From assembly GCF_042682045.1 (NCBI RefSeq), contig NZ_JBHUGS010000001.1:558001-622000 (forward strand): a stretch of DNA of 64,000 nucleotides, given 5' to 3'. Each line of letters begins with the position of its first letter. The first letter of the stretch is position 1. This document shows, piece by piece, positions 32,587 through 41,243 of the stretch. The notes beneath the pieces are model-generated. The model worked only from the letters and a program-made list of their open reading frames with translations. It did not search any database and was not told the origin of the DNA. The translations under genes and the position numbers were made by a program. Origin of the DNA: Sphingomonas_R arantia. Its GTDB lineage: Bacteria; Pseudomonadota; Alphaproteobacteria; Sphingomonadales; Sphingomonadaceae.

Positions 32587-33224
32587 CTGCGATCGGTTTC
32601 GAACAGGCGCAGGAAATAGCGCGTGAACCGCACGGCATCGGCGTCGACACCATCCTCGTCAGTCGGTTCCACGCCCCAAAGCCGCTTGTTCTGCCGGTTG
32701 GCGCAGAAGCCGATCAGGGTCTGCGCCATCCGGACCGTATTCTCGTCGCGCAACCGGCCGGCAGCAACCTGATCGCGCAGATAGTTGGCCAGCGCGGTCT
32801 CGATCCGCATCGCGGCCTGTTCGTAGAAGATCCGACCGAGTTCCGGAAAACGCCCGCTCTCCCCGACGATCAGCCGCCATGCCGCGACAGTATCGGGCAG
32901 CGCCGTCGTTTCCATGAAACACGCGCAGAACACCGAAAGTGTCCGTTCCAGGTCGGCCGGTTTCTGCAGCCCACCCTCCAACTCCGCACTGAACGCCGAC
33001 GTCAGGTCCTCGATGACGGCCGCGAAAAGCTCCTCCTTCGACCGAAAATAGCTCCACAGCGTCGCCTTCGACCCACCCAGCGTCTTGAGCAGGCCGGACA
33101 TCGACGTCGCCGCATAGCCGTCGTCCAGGAACGCCCGGCGGGCCGCCTCGATGATCGCCTGTCGCCGGTCCTGTTTGTTCGACTCTCGCCTGCCGACCGG
33201 GCGCTCGCTTGCTGTTTTTTCCAT
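32583..33224 (-). CDS. TetR family regulator of the adjacent efflux operon
   Basis: The 213-residue protein has a TetR helix-turn-helix (RRQAIIEAARRAFLDDGYAA, then TSMSGLLKTLGGSKATLWSY) and a C-terminal ligand-binding domain of the type with FIGFCANRQ-like ends found in efflux-linked members. It is divergent from the outer-membrane-factor/EmrAB genes and probably represses them until a toxic ligand binds. Two matching palindromes in the 86-base gap are likely its operators. Confidence 0.88.
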   Translation of the reverse strand: MEKTASERPVGRRESNKQDRRQAIIEAARRAFLDDGYAATSMSGLLKTLGGSKATLWSYFRSKEELFAAVIEDLTSAFSAELEGGLQKPADLERTLSVFCACFMETTALPDTVAAWRLIVGESGRFPELGRIFYEQAAMRIETALANYLRDQVAAGRLRDENTVRMAQTLIGFCANRQNKRLWGVEPTDEDGVDADAVRFTRYFLRLFETDRS

Positions 33225-33227
33225 AGC

Positions 33228-33301
33228 TGTACTCTAAGGTACATTTTCTCGTTGACAAGGCTCCGGTGCATCTCCAATTAGAAACTGTACCCACTAGTAC
33301 G
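33228..33301. promoter_or_regulatory. Efflux promoter with two TGTAC-N6-GTAC operator-like palindromes
   Basis: TGTAC-N6-GTACA lies at 33228-33243 and TGTAC-N6-GTACG at 33286-33301. A consensus -35 TTGACA is at 33252-33257, between them; a clear -10 is not seen. The second palindrome ends 10 bases before the first efflux gene. The pair probably binds the divergent TetR protein and represses both directions. Confidence 0.6.
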
Positions 33302-33310
33302 GCTTTGCAC

Positions 33311-34777
33311 ATGACCCGCATGATCCTGCCCCACGCTGTCCGCATCCTTCCGGCGCTCATGGTCCTATCCGCCTGCGCCTCGGTGCCCCGGCTTGGCCCG
33401 GCGCCCGTTGTTGCGCCACCGTCGGCCTATGCCGCCAGCCGGAGTCTGGCGGGCGACGCACAAGCCGCATGGCCCGACACCGCCTGGTGGGAGGCCTATG
33501 GCGACCGGCAACTCGACGCGCTGATCGCCGAGGCGCTGGCCGGCAGCCCGGATCTCGCCGTCGCGACCGCGCGCGTCCGACAGGCGGAGGCCTATGCCCA
33601 GCAGGCCGGGGCCGCCCGCCTGCCGACGCTCGACGTCTCGGGCAGCACGGGCATCGCGAAGCAGAGCTACAACAACGGCATCCCCGCCGAGTTCGTGCCG
33701 AAGGGCTGGAACGACAGCGGGCGGGTCGAGGCCGATCTGGGCTTCGATCTCGATCTGTGGGGCAAGAACAAGGCGTCCTACGCCGCGGCACGCTCCGATG
33801 CGGAGGCCGCCCGGCTCGATCTCGCCCAGTCGACGCTGACGCTGTCGACCAACATCGCGGACGCCTATGCCGACCTGGCGCAGCTGTTCGCGCAGCGCGC
33901 AGTGCAGGTCAGCGCGCTCGACATCCGCCAGCAGACCCGACAGCTGACTTCCGACCGCGTCGCCGCCGGCCTCGATACCCAGGCGGAGCTGAAACAGGCG
34001 CAGTCCGCGGTCCCGACCGCCAACGCCGATCTGGCCACCACCGACGAACAGATCGCGCTGACCCGTAACCGGATCGCGGCACTGCTCGGCAAGGGGCCCG
34101 ATCGCGGGCTGACGATTACGGCGCCAGCCACCACGATTATCGCGCACGGCCTGCCTGCGAACGTCACGACCGCGTTGATCGCCCGCCGGCCGGACGTCAT
34201 CGCCGCGCGCACGCGGGTCGAGGCGGAGGCGAGCCGGATCAAGGTGGCGCGCGCCGATTTCTACCCGGCGGTCAACCTGTCGGCGATCTTCGGTTTCCAG
34301 TCGCTCGGCCTCGGCAACCTGTTCAAGGGCGGATCGTCGTTCGGCAGCGCAGGCCCGGCGATCAGCCTGCCGCTCTTCCGCGGCGGCGAACTCCAGGGCA
34401 AGTATCGCGGTGCGCGCGCCAACTACGACGAAGCGGTCGCGACCTATGATCGCACCGTCACCGACGCCTACCACGCCGTCGCGGACGCCGTCGTCAGCCA
34501 GCGCGCGCTCGGCACCCGCTTGGCGCAATCGCAACAGGCGCTCGCCTACGCGCAGGCCGCGTACGGCGTCGCGCGCGAACGTTACGAAGGCGGCCTCTCG
34601 CGCTTTACCGACGTCCTGACCGCGCAGGACCGCGCGCTCCAGACGCGCCGGACGGTGTCCGACCTCCAGGCCCGCGCCTTCACGCTCGACGTCGCGCTCG
34701 TCCGCGCGCTCGGCGGCGGCTTCTCCGATCCCGCTGCGGCTGCCGCAGCGATCAGCAAGGACCCGAACCATGGCTGA
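33311..34777 (+). CDS. Outer membrane factor lipoprotein of the efflux pump (NodT family)
   Basis: The 488-residue protein is the TolC-like channel: N-terminal lipobox MVLSAC (cysteine about residue 20), then the family start WWEAYGDRQLDALI, two alpha-helical coiled repeats and a beta-barrel region. NodT-type proteins form the outer-membrane exit of tripartite pumps. I use the ATG at 33311 (MTRMILPH); an upstream frame start would run into the operator. It overlaps the next gene by 8 bases. Confidence 0.9.
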   Translation: MTRMILPHAVRILPALMVLSACASVPRLGPAPVVAPPSAYAASRSLAGDAQAAWPDTAWWEAYGDRQLDALIAEALAGSPDLAVATARVRQAEAYAQQAGAARLPTLDVSGSTGIAKQSYNNGIPAEFVPKGWNDSGRVEADLGFDLDLWGKNKASYAAARSDAEAARLDLAQSTLTLSTNIADAYADLAQLFAQRAVQVSALDIRQQTRQLTSDRVAAGLDTQAELKQAQSAVPTANADLATTDEQIALTRNRIAALLGKGPDRGLTITAPATTIIAHGLPANVTTALIARRPDVIAARTRVEAEASRIKVARADFYPAVNLSAIFGFQSLGLGNLFKGGSSFGSAGPAISLPLFRGGELQGKYRGARANYDEAVATYDRTVTDAYHAVADAVVSQRALGTRLAQSQQALAYAQAAYGVARERYEGGLSRFTDVLTAQDRALQTRRTVSDLQARAFTLDVALVRALGGGFSDPAAAAAAISKDPNHG

Positions 34778-35930
34778 CGCAGACGCCACCCCGATCACCG
34801 CCCCCAGGACCGAGACCGAAGCCATGCCCGACCCCGCCGCATCGTCGAAACGCAAGACCCTGCTCACCGGCATCGGCGCGGCCGTGCTGCTCGGCGGTGC
34901 GGCCTATGGCGGCTGGTACGCCGTGGTCGGCAGCCACTTCGTCGAAACCGACAATGCCTATGTCGGTGCCGACACCGCGCAGGTCACACCCATGGTGCCC
35001 GGCCAGACGGTCGCGGTGCTGGCATCCGATACGCAGACCGTCCGGAGCGGCGACGTGCTCGTCCGGCTGGACGACCGCGATGCGCGGATCACGCTGGCGA
35101 CCGCCGAGGCGGATCTGGCCAAGGCCCGCCGCCAGTTCGGTCAGACGGCCGCGACCAGTGGCGCCTTGTCGGCGCAGCTGCGCGCGCGCGCAGCCGACAT
35201 CGTCAGTGCCCGGGCCCAGCTCGCCTCCGCCCAGGCGGCCCTGTCCAAGGCGCAGGTCGACTATTCGCGCCGCCAGAAACTCGTGGCGAACGGCGCCGTT
35301 TCGGGCGACGAACTGACCAGTGCGACCAACGCGCTGGCCGCGGCGCAGGCCACGGTCGAACAGGCGCGCGCCGCGGTCGCGCAGGCCGGGTCGCAGCGCG
35401 GCGCCGCCGCGGGCAATCTCGCCGCGAACCAGGCGCTGATTGAGGGGACGAACGTCGGCACCAGCCCCGACGTCCTCGCCGCGGAGGCCAAGGTGCGCCA
35501 AGCCGAACTCGATCTCGACCGCACCGTCATCCGCGCGCCGATCGACGGGGTCGTCACCAATCGCGCGATCCAGGTGGGGCAGCGCGTCGCCCCCGGCGGC
35601 ACCGTTATGCAGATCGTGCCGCTGACCCAGCTCTACGTCGATGCCAATTTCAAGGAAGGCCAGCTGACGAAGGTCAAGCCGGGCCAGCGCGTGACATTGT
35701 CCGCGGACCTCTACGGCGACGACATCGCCTATCATGGTCGCGTGGCCGGTTTCTCGGGTGGCACCGGAGCGGCCTTCGCGCTGATCCCGGCGCAGAACGC
35801 GACCGGTAACTGGATCAAGGTCGTCCAGCGGCTCCCCGTCCGGGTGGCGCTCGATCCGAAGGAGCTGGCCGCGCACCCGCTGCGCGTCGGCCTGTCGATG
35901 ACCGCGAAGATCGACACGTCGCAGCAATGA
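34770..35930 (+). CDS. emrA: HlyD/EmrA family periplasmic adaptor
   Basis: The 386-residue protein has an N-terminal membrane helix (about 33-53), the lipoyl half-motif after VETDNAYVGADTAQVTPMVP, a long alpha-hairpin (about 110-210) and the C-terminal IDGVVTNRAIQVGQRVAPGG half of the split lipoyl domain. It bridges the 14-helix pump to the outer membrane factor. The gene overlaps the outer-membrane-factor gene by 8 bases and precedes emrB by 188 bases that hold stem-loops. The order OMF-EmrA-EmrB is typical. Confidence 0.9.
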   Translation: MADADATPITAPRTETEAMPDPAASSKRKTLLTGIGAAVLLGGAAYGGWYAVVGSHFVETDNAYVGADTAQVTPMVPGQTVAVLASDTQTVRSGDVLVRLDDRDARITLATAEADLAKARRQFGQTAATSGALSAQLRARAADIVSARAQLASAQAALSKAQVDYSRRQKLVANGAVSGDELTSATNALAAAQATVEQARAAVAQAGSQRGAAAGNLAANQALIEGTNVGTSPDVLAAEAKVRQAELDLDRTVIRAPIDGVVTNRAIQVGQRVAPGGTVMQIVPLTQLYVDANFKEGQLTKVKPGQRVTLSADLYGDDIAYHGRVAGFSGGTGAAFALIPAQNATGNWIKVVQRLPVRVALDPKELAAHPLRVGLSMTAKIDTSQQ

Positions 35931-35989
35931 CGGACCGCTAACCGCATCCGTCACGAACGAGCTTGTCGCCTGCCGTCTCCCCCGAACGT

Positions 35990-36072
35990 CAGGGTCCGGC
36001 CATCCCCCAGGGCCGGATCCGGGGCAGGTGACGAGGGGGTGGGTGAGGGCCGCCGAACGGCGGTTCTCACCC
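35990..36072. repeat. Two stem-loops between emrA and emrB
   Basis: The first hairpin pairs GGTCCGGCC and GGCCGGATCC near 35994-36020. The second pairs GGGTGAGGGCCGCC (36041-36054) with GGCGGTTCTCACCC (36059-36072) around GAAC, a 14-bp stem with two G-U-type pairs. Neither has a T-run. They could stabilise the upstream mRNA or attenuate transcription within the operon. Confidence 0.6.
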
Positions 36073-36118
36073 GCTTTCCCCAAACGGCGTCGAGGACGCG
36101 CGCAGGAGTATCGCCGCG

Positions 36119-37645
36119 ATGACCACCACCGACGAATTCGAACCGCTGACCGGCGTCACGCTGCTGCTCGCCGGCGCGGTGCTCGCGCTCACCAACTTCA
36201 TGGTTGTGCTCGACACGACGATCGCCAACGTGTCGGTCGCGCATATCTCCGGATCGCTCGGCATCTCCTCGTCGCAGGGGACGTGGGTCATCACTTCCTA
36301 CGCGGTGGCGGAGGCGATCTGCGTGCCGCTGACCGGTTGGCTCTCCGCGCGTTTCGGCGCGGTCCGCACCTTCGTGCTCGGCATGATCGGTTTCGGCGTC
36401 TTCTCCGTCCTGTGCGGCCTGTCGAGCAGCCTGACGATGCTGGTGGTCTGCCGCATCGGCCAGGGTTTTTGCGGTGGCCCGTTGATGCCGCTCAGCCAGA
36501 CGCTGCTGCTCCGCATCTTTCCCAAGGAACAACAGGGCCAGGCGATGGGCATGTGGGCGATGACGACCGTCGTGGCACCGATCCTCGGGCCGATCCTGGG
36601 CGGCACGATCAGCGACAACCTGTCGTGGAACTGGATCTTCTTCATCAATATCCCGGTCGCCGCGCTGTGTGCGTTCGGCGCGTTCAAACTGCTCACCCCG
36701 GCCGAAACCCGGACAGAACGCATGACGATCGACACCGTCGGCCTCGCGCTGCTCGTGATCTGGATCGCGGCGTTGCAGATCATGCTCGATCTCGGCCGCG
36801 AACATGACTGGTTTCAGGACGGTTTCATCGTAACGCTCGCCATCGTCGCGGCGATCGGGCTTGCGGTGTTCGCCGCCTGGGAACTGACCGATCGGCAACC
36901 GATCGTCGATCTCCGCGTGTTCCGCCACCGCGGGTTCACCGTTGCGGTGCTAAGCCTGTCGTTCGCATTCGCCGCCTTCTTCGCCTCCGCCGTGCTGATC
37001 CCGCAGTGGCTGCAATCGAGCATGGGCTATACCGCAACCTATGCCGGCTATGTCACCGCGTTCACCGGGGTCGGCGCGGTCATCATGTCGCCGATCGTCG
37101 CCAAGCTGCTGGAAAAGGTCGATCCGCGCGGCCTGGTGTTCTTCGGCATTCTCTGGATGGGCGCCACCACGCTCCTCCGCGTCCACTGGACCAGCGGGTC
37201 CGATTTCTGGACGCTCGCCGTGCCGCAGATGCTGCAGGGGATCGGCGTACCATTCTTCTTCATCCCGCTGACCACGATCGCGCTGGGGGCCGTCGACCCA
37301 GAGGAGACCGCGTCCGCCGCCGGCGTCATGAGCTTCATGCGCACGATGGCGGGCGCGATCGGGACGTCAGTCTCGACGACGCTCTACTACAACAATGCGG
37401 CGGTCGCCCGCAGCGAGATCGTCTCGAGGCTCCACAGCGACGCGACGAGCACTGCGTTGCAGGCGAGGGGCTTCTCGCTCGGCCAGGTCCGCGGCCTGAT
37501 CGAACAGACGGTGATGCCGGAAAGCTACGTGCTGGCGATCAACCACGTCTTCCTGCTGTCGGCGATCGTGTTCGGCGGCGCCGCGCTGATCATCTGGCTG
37601 TCGCCGCGTCCGACCCGCGTCATCGAAGCCGGAGCGGCGCACTGA
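36119..37645 (+). CDS. emrB: DHA2 family multidrug MFS transporter
   Basis: The 508-residue protein has 14 predicted helices, the DHA2 motif LDTTIANVSVAHISGSLG in helix 1 and the antiporter motif C-type stretch GPILGPILGG in helix 5. It exports hydrophobic drugs, dyes or fatty acids with protons, through EmrA and the outer membrane factor. A GCAGGAG site precedes the ATG. Its stop overlaps the start of an ECF-like sigma factor gene (TGATG), which is unusual for an efflux operon. Confidence 0.92.
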   Translation: MTTTDEFEPLTGVTLLLAGAVLALTNFMVVLDTTIANVSVAHISGSLGISSSQGTWVITSYAVAEAICVPLTGWLSARFGAVRTFVLGMIGFGVFSVLCGLSSSLTMLVVCRIGQGFCGGPLMPLSQTLLLRIFPKEQQGQAMGMWAMTTVVAPILGPILGGTISDNLSWNWIFFINIPVAALCAFGAFKLLTPAETRTERMTIDTVGLALLVIWIAALQIMLDLGREHDWFQDGFIVTLAIVAAIGLAVFAAWELTDRQPIVDLRVFRHRGFTVAVLSLSFAFAAFFASAVLIPQWLQSSMGYTATYAGYVTAFTGVGAVIMSPIVAKLLEKVDPRGLVFFGILWMGATTLLRVHWTSGSDFWTLAVPQMLQGIGVPFFFIPLTTIALGAVDPEETASAAGVMSFMRTMAGAIGTSVSTTLYYNNAAVARSEIVSRLHSDATSTALQARGFSLGQVRGLIEQTVMPESYVLAINHVFLLSAIVFGGAALIIWLSPRPTRVIEAGAAH

Positions 37646-38283
37646 TGCCCCGCGCCATCGTATCGCTCGATCCGGCCAGCGTCGCGTTCGGGGCCGACCT
37701 GCTGCAACTGGCCGGACCCTTGCGCCAGCGGGCATATCGATTGACGCGCGACGCAACGCAGGTGGAAGACCTGTTGCAGGACACCATGACACGCGCCTGG
37801 TCGGCCCGGCTCAGCTTCCAACCGGGGACCAGTCTGCGCGCGTGGACATACACCATCCTGCGCAATGCCCATCTGAACGCGCTCCGTCGGTCCAGCCGCG
37901 TCGTCGAACTGGACGCACGCGAGACGGAGGACCTTGGTGCGGTCGCCGCCGGTCAGCACATCCATGTCGAATTGCAGGAGGTGCTGCGCGCGATGGATGA
38001 CCTGCCGGCGGATCAACGTGCCGCGCTGTCGGCCGTGGCGCTCGAAGGGCTCGACTACGAGTCCGCCGCGGACCGGCTGAAGGTTCCGCACGCGGCACTG
38101 AAGAGCCGGGTCCACCGGGCCCGCGCCGCGCTTCTTCTGCTGATCGAGGCGGGCAGGACCGAAGCCGCCGTCCGGTCGCGACCGGTTGAGACCGGATCGT
38201 CATCCGCCGCCCGCGCCCGCGCCCCGGTCCGCGGCCTCTGGACCGTCGCCAAACTGACCGGCCGGCCATTGTGGATCGGTTGA
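37645..38283 (+). CDS. ECF-type RNA polymerase sigma factor
   Basis: The 212-residue protein has region 2 (RLTRDATQVEDLLQDTMTRA, then SLRAWTYTILRNAHLNALRR) and region 4 (MDDLPADQRAALSAVALEGL, then DYESAADRLKVPHAALKSRV). It resembles sigma factors of the stress type found in alphaproteobacteria (region 4 starts DLPADQR), but no anti-sigma gene is adjacent. The start overlaps the emrB stop and the stop overlaps the patatin gene start, both as TGATG. A C-terminal tail of about 45 residues (rich in R, A, P and S) follows region 4. Its promoters cannot be told from sequence. Confidence 0.88.
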   Translation: MPRAIVSLDPASVAFGADLLQLAGPLRQRAYRLTRDATQVEDLLQDTMTRAWSARLSFQPGTSLRAWTYTILRNAHLNALRRSSRVVELDARETEDLGAVAAGQHIHVELQEVLRAMDDLPADQRAALSAVALEGLDYESAADRLKVPHAALKSRVHRARAALLLLIEAGRTEAAVRSRPVETGSSSAARARAPVRGLWTVAKLTGRPLWIG

Positions 38284-39452
38284 TGACCCGTGTGAAGCGG
38301 CTGGGCCGCGCGTGTGCCGGGCGGATCGCGGCGCTTTGCCTCGGGCTCTGCATCGCCGGTTGCGCAACCGTCGCGCCGCGGACGCCGTACACGCTCGCCG
38401 ACGCCTCGGCCGCCAGCCCGATGGCGGGCCATCCTGTCCGAATGTGGGCGCGCGGTGACACCGTCAGATACGATCAGGTCCGCGATGAACTCGTCGCCCA
38501 GCGCCGGCGCGTCGGCCTGCCGCCGCCATCGACCATACTTGCCTTGTCCGGCGGATCGGACAAAGGCGCGTTTTCCGCGGGCCTGCTCAACGCCTGGACC
38601 CGACGCGGCGACCGGCCGCAGTTCGATGTCGTGACCGGTGTCAGCACAGGCGCGCTGATCGCCCCCTTCGCGTTCCTCGGCAGCAGCGAAGACGCAACCT
38701 TGACGCAAATCTATACCCATGTTTCGCAGGCCGACATATTCCGCAAGCGCGGCATATTGGGCGCACTCGGGCAGGCCGGCGTTGTCGACACGACGCCGTT
38801 ACAGACGCTGATCGCGCGCTACATAACTCCCGCCTTCCTCGACCGCATTGCCGCCGAACATCGACGCGGCCGCCGCCTGTTCGTCGTGACGACCAATCTC
38901 GACGCGCAACGCGGGGTCGTCTGGGACATGGGAGCAATCGCAACCGATCCATCGCCGGATCGTGCGCGCCTGTTCGCCCGCGTCCTGCTCGCTTCGTCGA
39001 GCATTCCGGGTGCATTCTCGCCCGTGCTGATCGATGCCACCGCAGGGGGCCGACATTTCAGCGAAATGCATGTCGACGGTGGGGCGGTCGGCGGGTTTTT
39101 CGCCGTGCCCAGGACAATTCTGAGCGAGAATGCCAGCGTCGTTCTGGCGCCGGATACGAGAATCTACGTGCTCTACAATGGTCGGTTGAACCCGACGTTC
39201 AAGGTCGTGAGAAAACGCATCCTGAGTGTGGCGGGTGGTGCGCTCGCAACCTTGCTTGGCGAAATCGACAGAAACGCTATCGATGAACTGCGCGATTTTG
39301 CTCGCGGCGCGAAAGCGCACTTATCAATATGCTCGATCGAAGATGACCTGCCGAGTGACGAAAAGCCGGTATTCGATACCGTTCGAATGCGCCAGCTCTA
39401 CAGATTTGGCGAGCAAGCGGCCACGATCCCCCATTCATGTCTGACGCCGTGA
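38283..39452 (+). CDS. Patatin-like phospholipase family lipoprotein
   Basis: The 389-residue protein has the patatin oxyanion stretch LALSGGSDKGAFSAGLL, the nucleophile Ser-121 in GVSTG and the catalytic aspartate in HVDGGAVGG. The N-terminus (GLCIAGC, Cys-27) is a lipobox, so it is a lipid-anchored hydrolase of the envelope. It is coupled to the sigma factor by a TGATG overlap. Patatin-like proteins hydrolyse phospholipids or fatty acyl esters. Being co-transcribed with a fatty-acid/drug exporter and a sigma factor suggests a membrane-lipid stress role (inference). Confidence 0.88.
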   Translation: MTRVKRLGRACAGRIAALCLGLCIAGCATVAPRTPYTLADASAASPMAGHPVRMWARGDTVRYDQVRDELVAQRRRVGLPPPSTILALSGGSDKGAFSAGLLNAWTRRGDRPQFDVVTGVSTGALIAPFAFLGSSEDATLTQIYTHVSQADIFRKRGILGALGQAGVVDTTPLQTLIARYITPAFLDRIAAEHRRGRRLFVVTTNLDAQRGVVWDMGAIATDPSPDRARLFARVLLASSSIPGAFSPVLIDATAGGRHFSEMHVDGGAVGGFFAVPRTILSENASVVLAPDTRIYVLYNGRLNPTFKVVRKRILSVAGGALATLLGEIDRNAIDELRDFARGAKAHLSICSIEDDLPSDEKPVFDTVRMRQLYRFGEQAATIPHSCLTP

Positions 39453-39471
39453 TAGCATTTTGCTACGGTCT

Positions 39472-39778
39472 TCACTTATAGGCGGGCTGAGACCATGGTT
39501 GTCGCGCGGCGATCAGGTCAATGACCATGAAGCATTTCCCAATAAAAAGGCTGCATATCCTGCCACGGCCGCAATAATCGGGCTTTCCGATGGCGATGGT
39601 GTCACCTGCATATTCTGCTTGATTTAGGACAATGACATTACTGGCTTGGCGAAAATCAGCTGGAATGGACGCGGTCGGTGAATCTGTCGAGCGGGAACGG
39701 GTCGGTTTGAGGCTGGGTCTGGGCAAGAACCGGGGTTGTTGCCAGAAGAGAGGCGGTGGCGAGCAGTCAATGACGCAT
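39472..39778 (-). pseudogene. Small secreted protein gene, stop codon and frameshift
   Basis: From the ATG at 39778, preceded by GAGAGG, the frame reads MRH, then a TGA, then LLATASLLATTPVLAQTQPQ, a clear signal peptide with an AQ cleavage site. The TGA is where an arginine CGA would be expected. After DPFPLDRFTDRVHSS the frame stops again, but a neighbouring frame continues ADFRQASNVIVLNQAEYAGD and ends at 39472. So a gene of about 100 codons has one nonsense change and one frameshift. The family is not recognised. Confidence 0.6.
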
Positions 39779-39872
39779 GAGACGTCCTCTCGGAGCGGTA
39801 CGATGCAGGTTCACCCTGCATGTTGTCCTGGCACGTACGTTGGGCCGCATCGGAGGGTGTCCAAATTCGGTT

Positions 39873-41243
39873 TCAAAGACTATGTTCCGGTCCGATCAGC
39901 GAGACCGCACTACCGTGTTCGGCAAAGCGCAAAGAAAAGCCGTGCAGGTCCGCAATCGCCTTGACCAGGCTCAGCCCAAGACCTGCGCCCTCGCGGTCAT
40001 GCCGGCCGCGATAGAAACGCTGCGTGACCAACGGGCGCTCGGCAATCGGTACGCCGGACCCTTCGTCGGTGACGGTGATGACCGCCGCACCGTGATCCTG
40101 CCGGAGCGAGAGCGTCACGCGTCCGCCGGGCGGTCCGAACTTCATGGCGTTGTCGATCATGTTCGACATCGCCTCGATCAGCAGGCTCGCATCGCCCTCG
40201 ACATCGCCCACCGGTTCGATTTCGCAGACAAGGTCGATCCCGCGGTCCTCGGCCGTCGGGCGGTGCAGCTCGCAGGCGTCCTCGGCCAGCTTTGCGAGAT
40301 CGACCGGGGCAAATCGGCTGCGGCGGGCGTGGTCCTCGAGCTCGCGGACGCGGAGTAGCGCGGCAACGATGCCGAGCAGCTGATCGATCTCGGCAAGCGC
40401 GGCGTCGCCCGTCGCCTCGACGGATGCGGCATCGTCGGCATCACGCAAGCCGCGTTCGAGCCGCGCGCGCAGGCGCGTGAGGGGGGTGCGGAGCTGATGC
40501 GCGATGTCGTCCCCCACGCCGCGCACGTCGAGGACGAGCGCCTCCAGCCGATCGAGCATCACGTTGATATGGGCGCAGAGCAGGCCGAAACTGTCAGGAT
40601 GCCGTCCGACGGGGAGGCGGCGTTCAAGATCGCCCGCGACGATCCGTTCGGTCAGCGCGCGGACCGCATCGACCTGTCGCGCGGCACGGCGACCAGCGAA
40701 CAGGCCGACACCGATCGCGAGCAGCAGACCGGGGATCAGCCCGAAGGCGACCGACCGTTCGACGACGTGCAGCGCCTCCTCCGAATCGTCGAGATCGACG
40801 CCGGTGAGCAGGCGCGTACCGTCGGGCATCGGACAGACGACGAGCCGCGCGACGTCGCTGGTCTTGCCGGGTAGCTCGGTCGGCCGGACCGGCGCGACGA
40901 ACGAGGCGGCACCTGGCGTGTGCGGCGGCAGGACGGCGACATTACCGTCGATCAGCGTGCCGTGCGCATCGAACAGCGCGAGGAAGCGGTCGCGGTGGAT
41001 GTCGCGGGTGAGCCAGTGGCGCAGCTCCGATCGCCTCGTATCGGGGGACAACTGGGCGAGCACGCGGCAGTCCTGTGCAAAGCCGCGCTCCGCCTCGCGC
41101 CGGTGACTGCCGGATGCGAGCATCCAGAACAGCGCGGCCAGCACGATCGACTGGACGATCAGCATCCCGGCGATCGCACCGCCCCAGCGCCAGGTCGCGC
41201 GGGCGCGCGCGCCGGTCCGGTCAGCCGGCAATATCGAAAACAT
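39873..41243 (-). CDS. Two-component sensor histidine kinase
   Basis: The 456-residue kinase has two membrane helices (about 18-38 and 155-175) flanking a periplasmic domain of about 115 residues, a HAMP region (AVRALTERIVAGDLERRLPV), the phosphoacceptor in DDIAHQLRTPLTRL (about residue 255) and ATPase boxes DNAMKFGPPGG and GAGLGLSLVK. It overlaps its response regulator by 23 bases, so the two are co-translated. It is divergent from a heavy-metal RND operon and probably controls it. The periplasmic domain does not show an obvious histidine-rich metal site. Confidence 0.9.
   Translation of the reverse strand: MFSILPADRTGARARATWRWGGAIAGMLIVQSIVLAALFWMLASGSHRREAERGFAQDCRVLAQLSPDTRRSELRHWLTRDIHRDRFLALFDAHGTLIDGNVAVLPPHTPGAASFVAPVRPTELPGKTSDVARLVVCPMPDGTRLLTGVDLDDSEEALHVVERSVAFGLIPGLLLAIGVGLFAGRRAARQVDAVRALTERIVAGDLERRLPVGRHPDSFGLLCAHINVMLDRLEALVLDVRGVGDDIAHQLRTPLTRLRARLERGLRDADDAASVEATGDAALAEIDQLLGIVAALLRVRELEDHARRSRFAPVDLAKLAEDACELHRPTAEDRGIDLVCEIEPVGDVEGDASLLIEAMSNMIDNAMKFGPPGGRVTLSLRQDHGAAVITVTDEGSGVPIAERPLVTQRFYRGRHDREGAGLGLSLVKAIADLHGFSLRFAEHGSAVSLIGPEHSL

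Noticed and set aside
39767..39769. Selenocysteine at the in-frame TGA of the 39472 gene
   Set aside because: The TGA is in a signal peptide, no SECIS-like hairpin follows, and the frame is broken again later.
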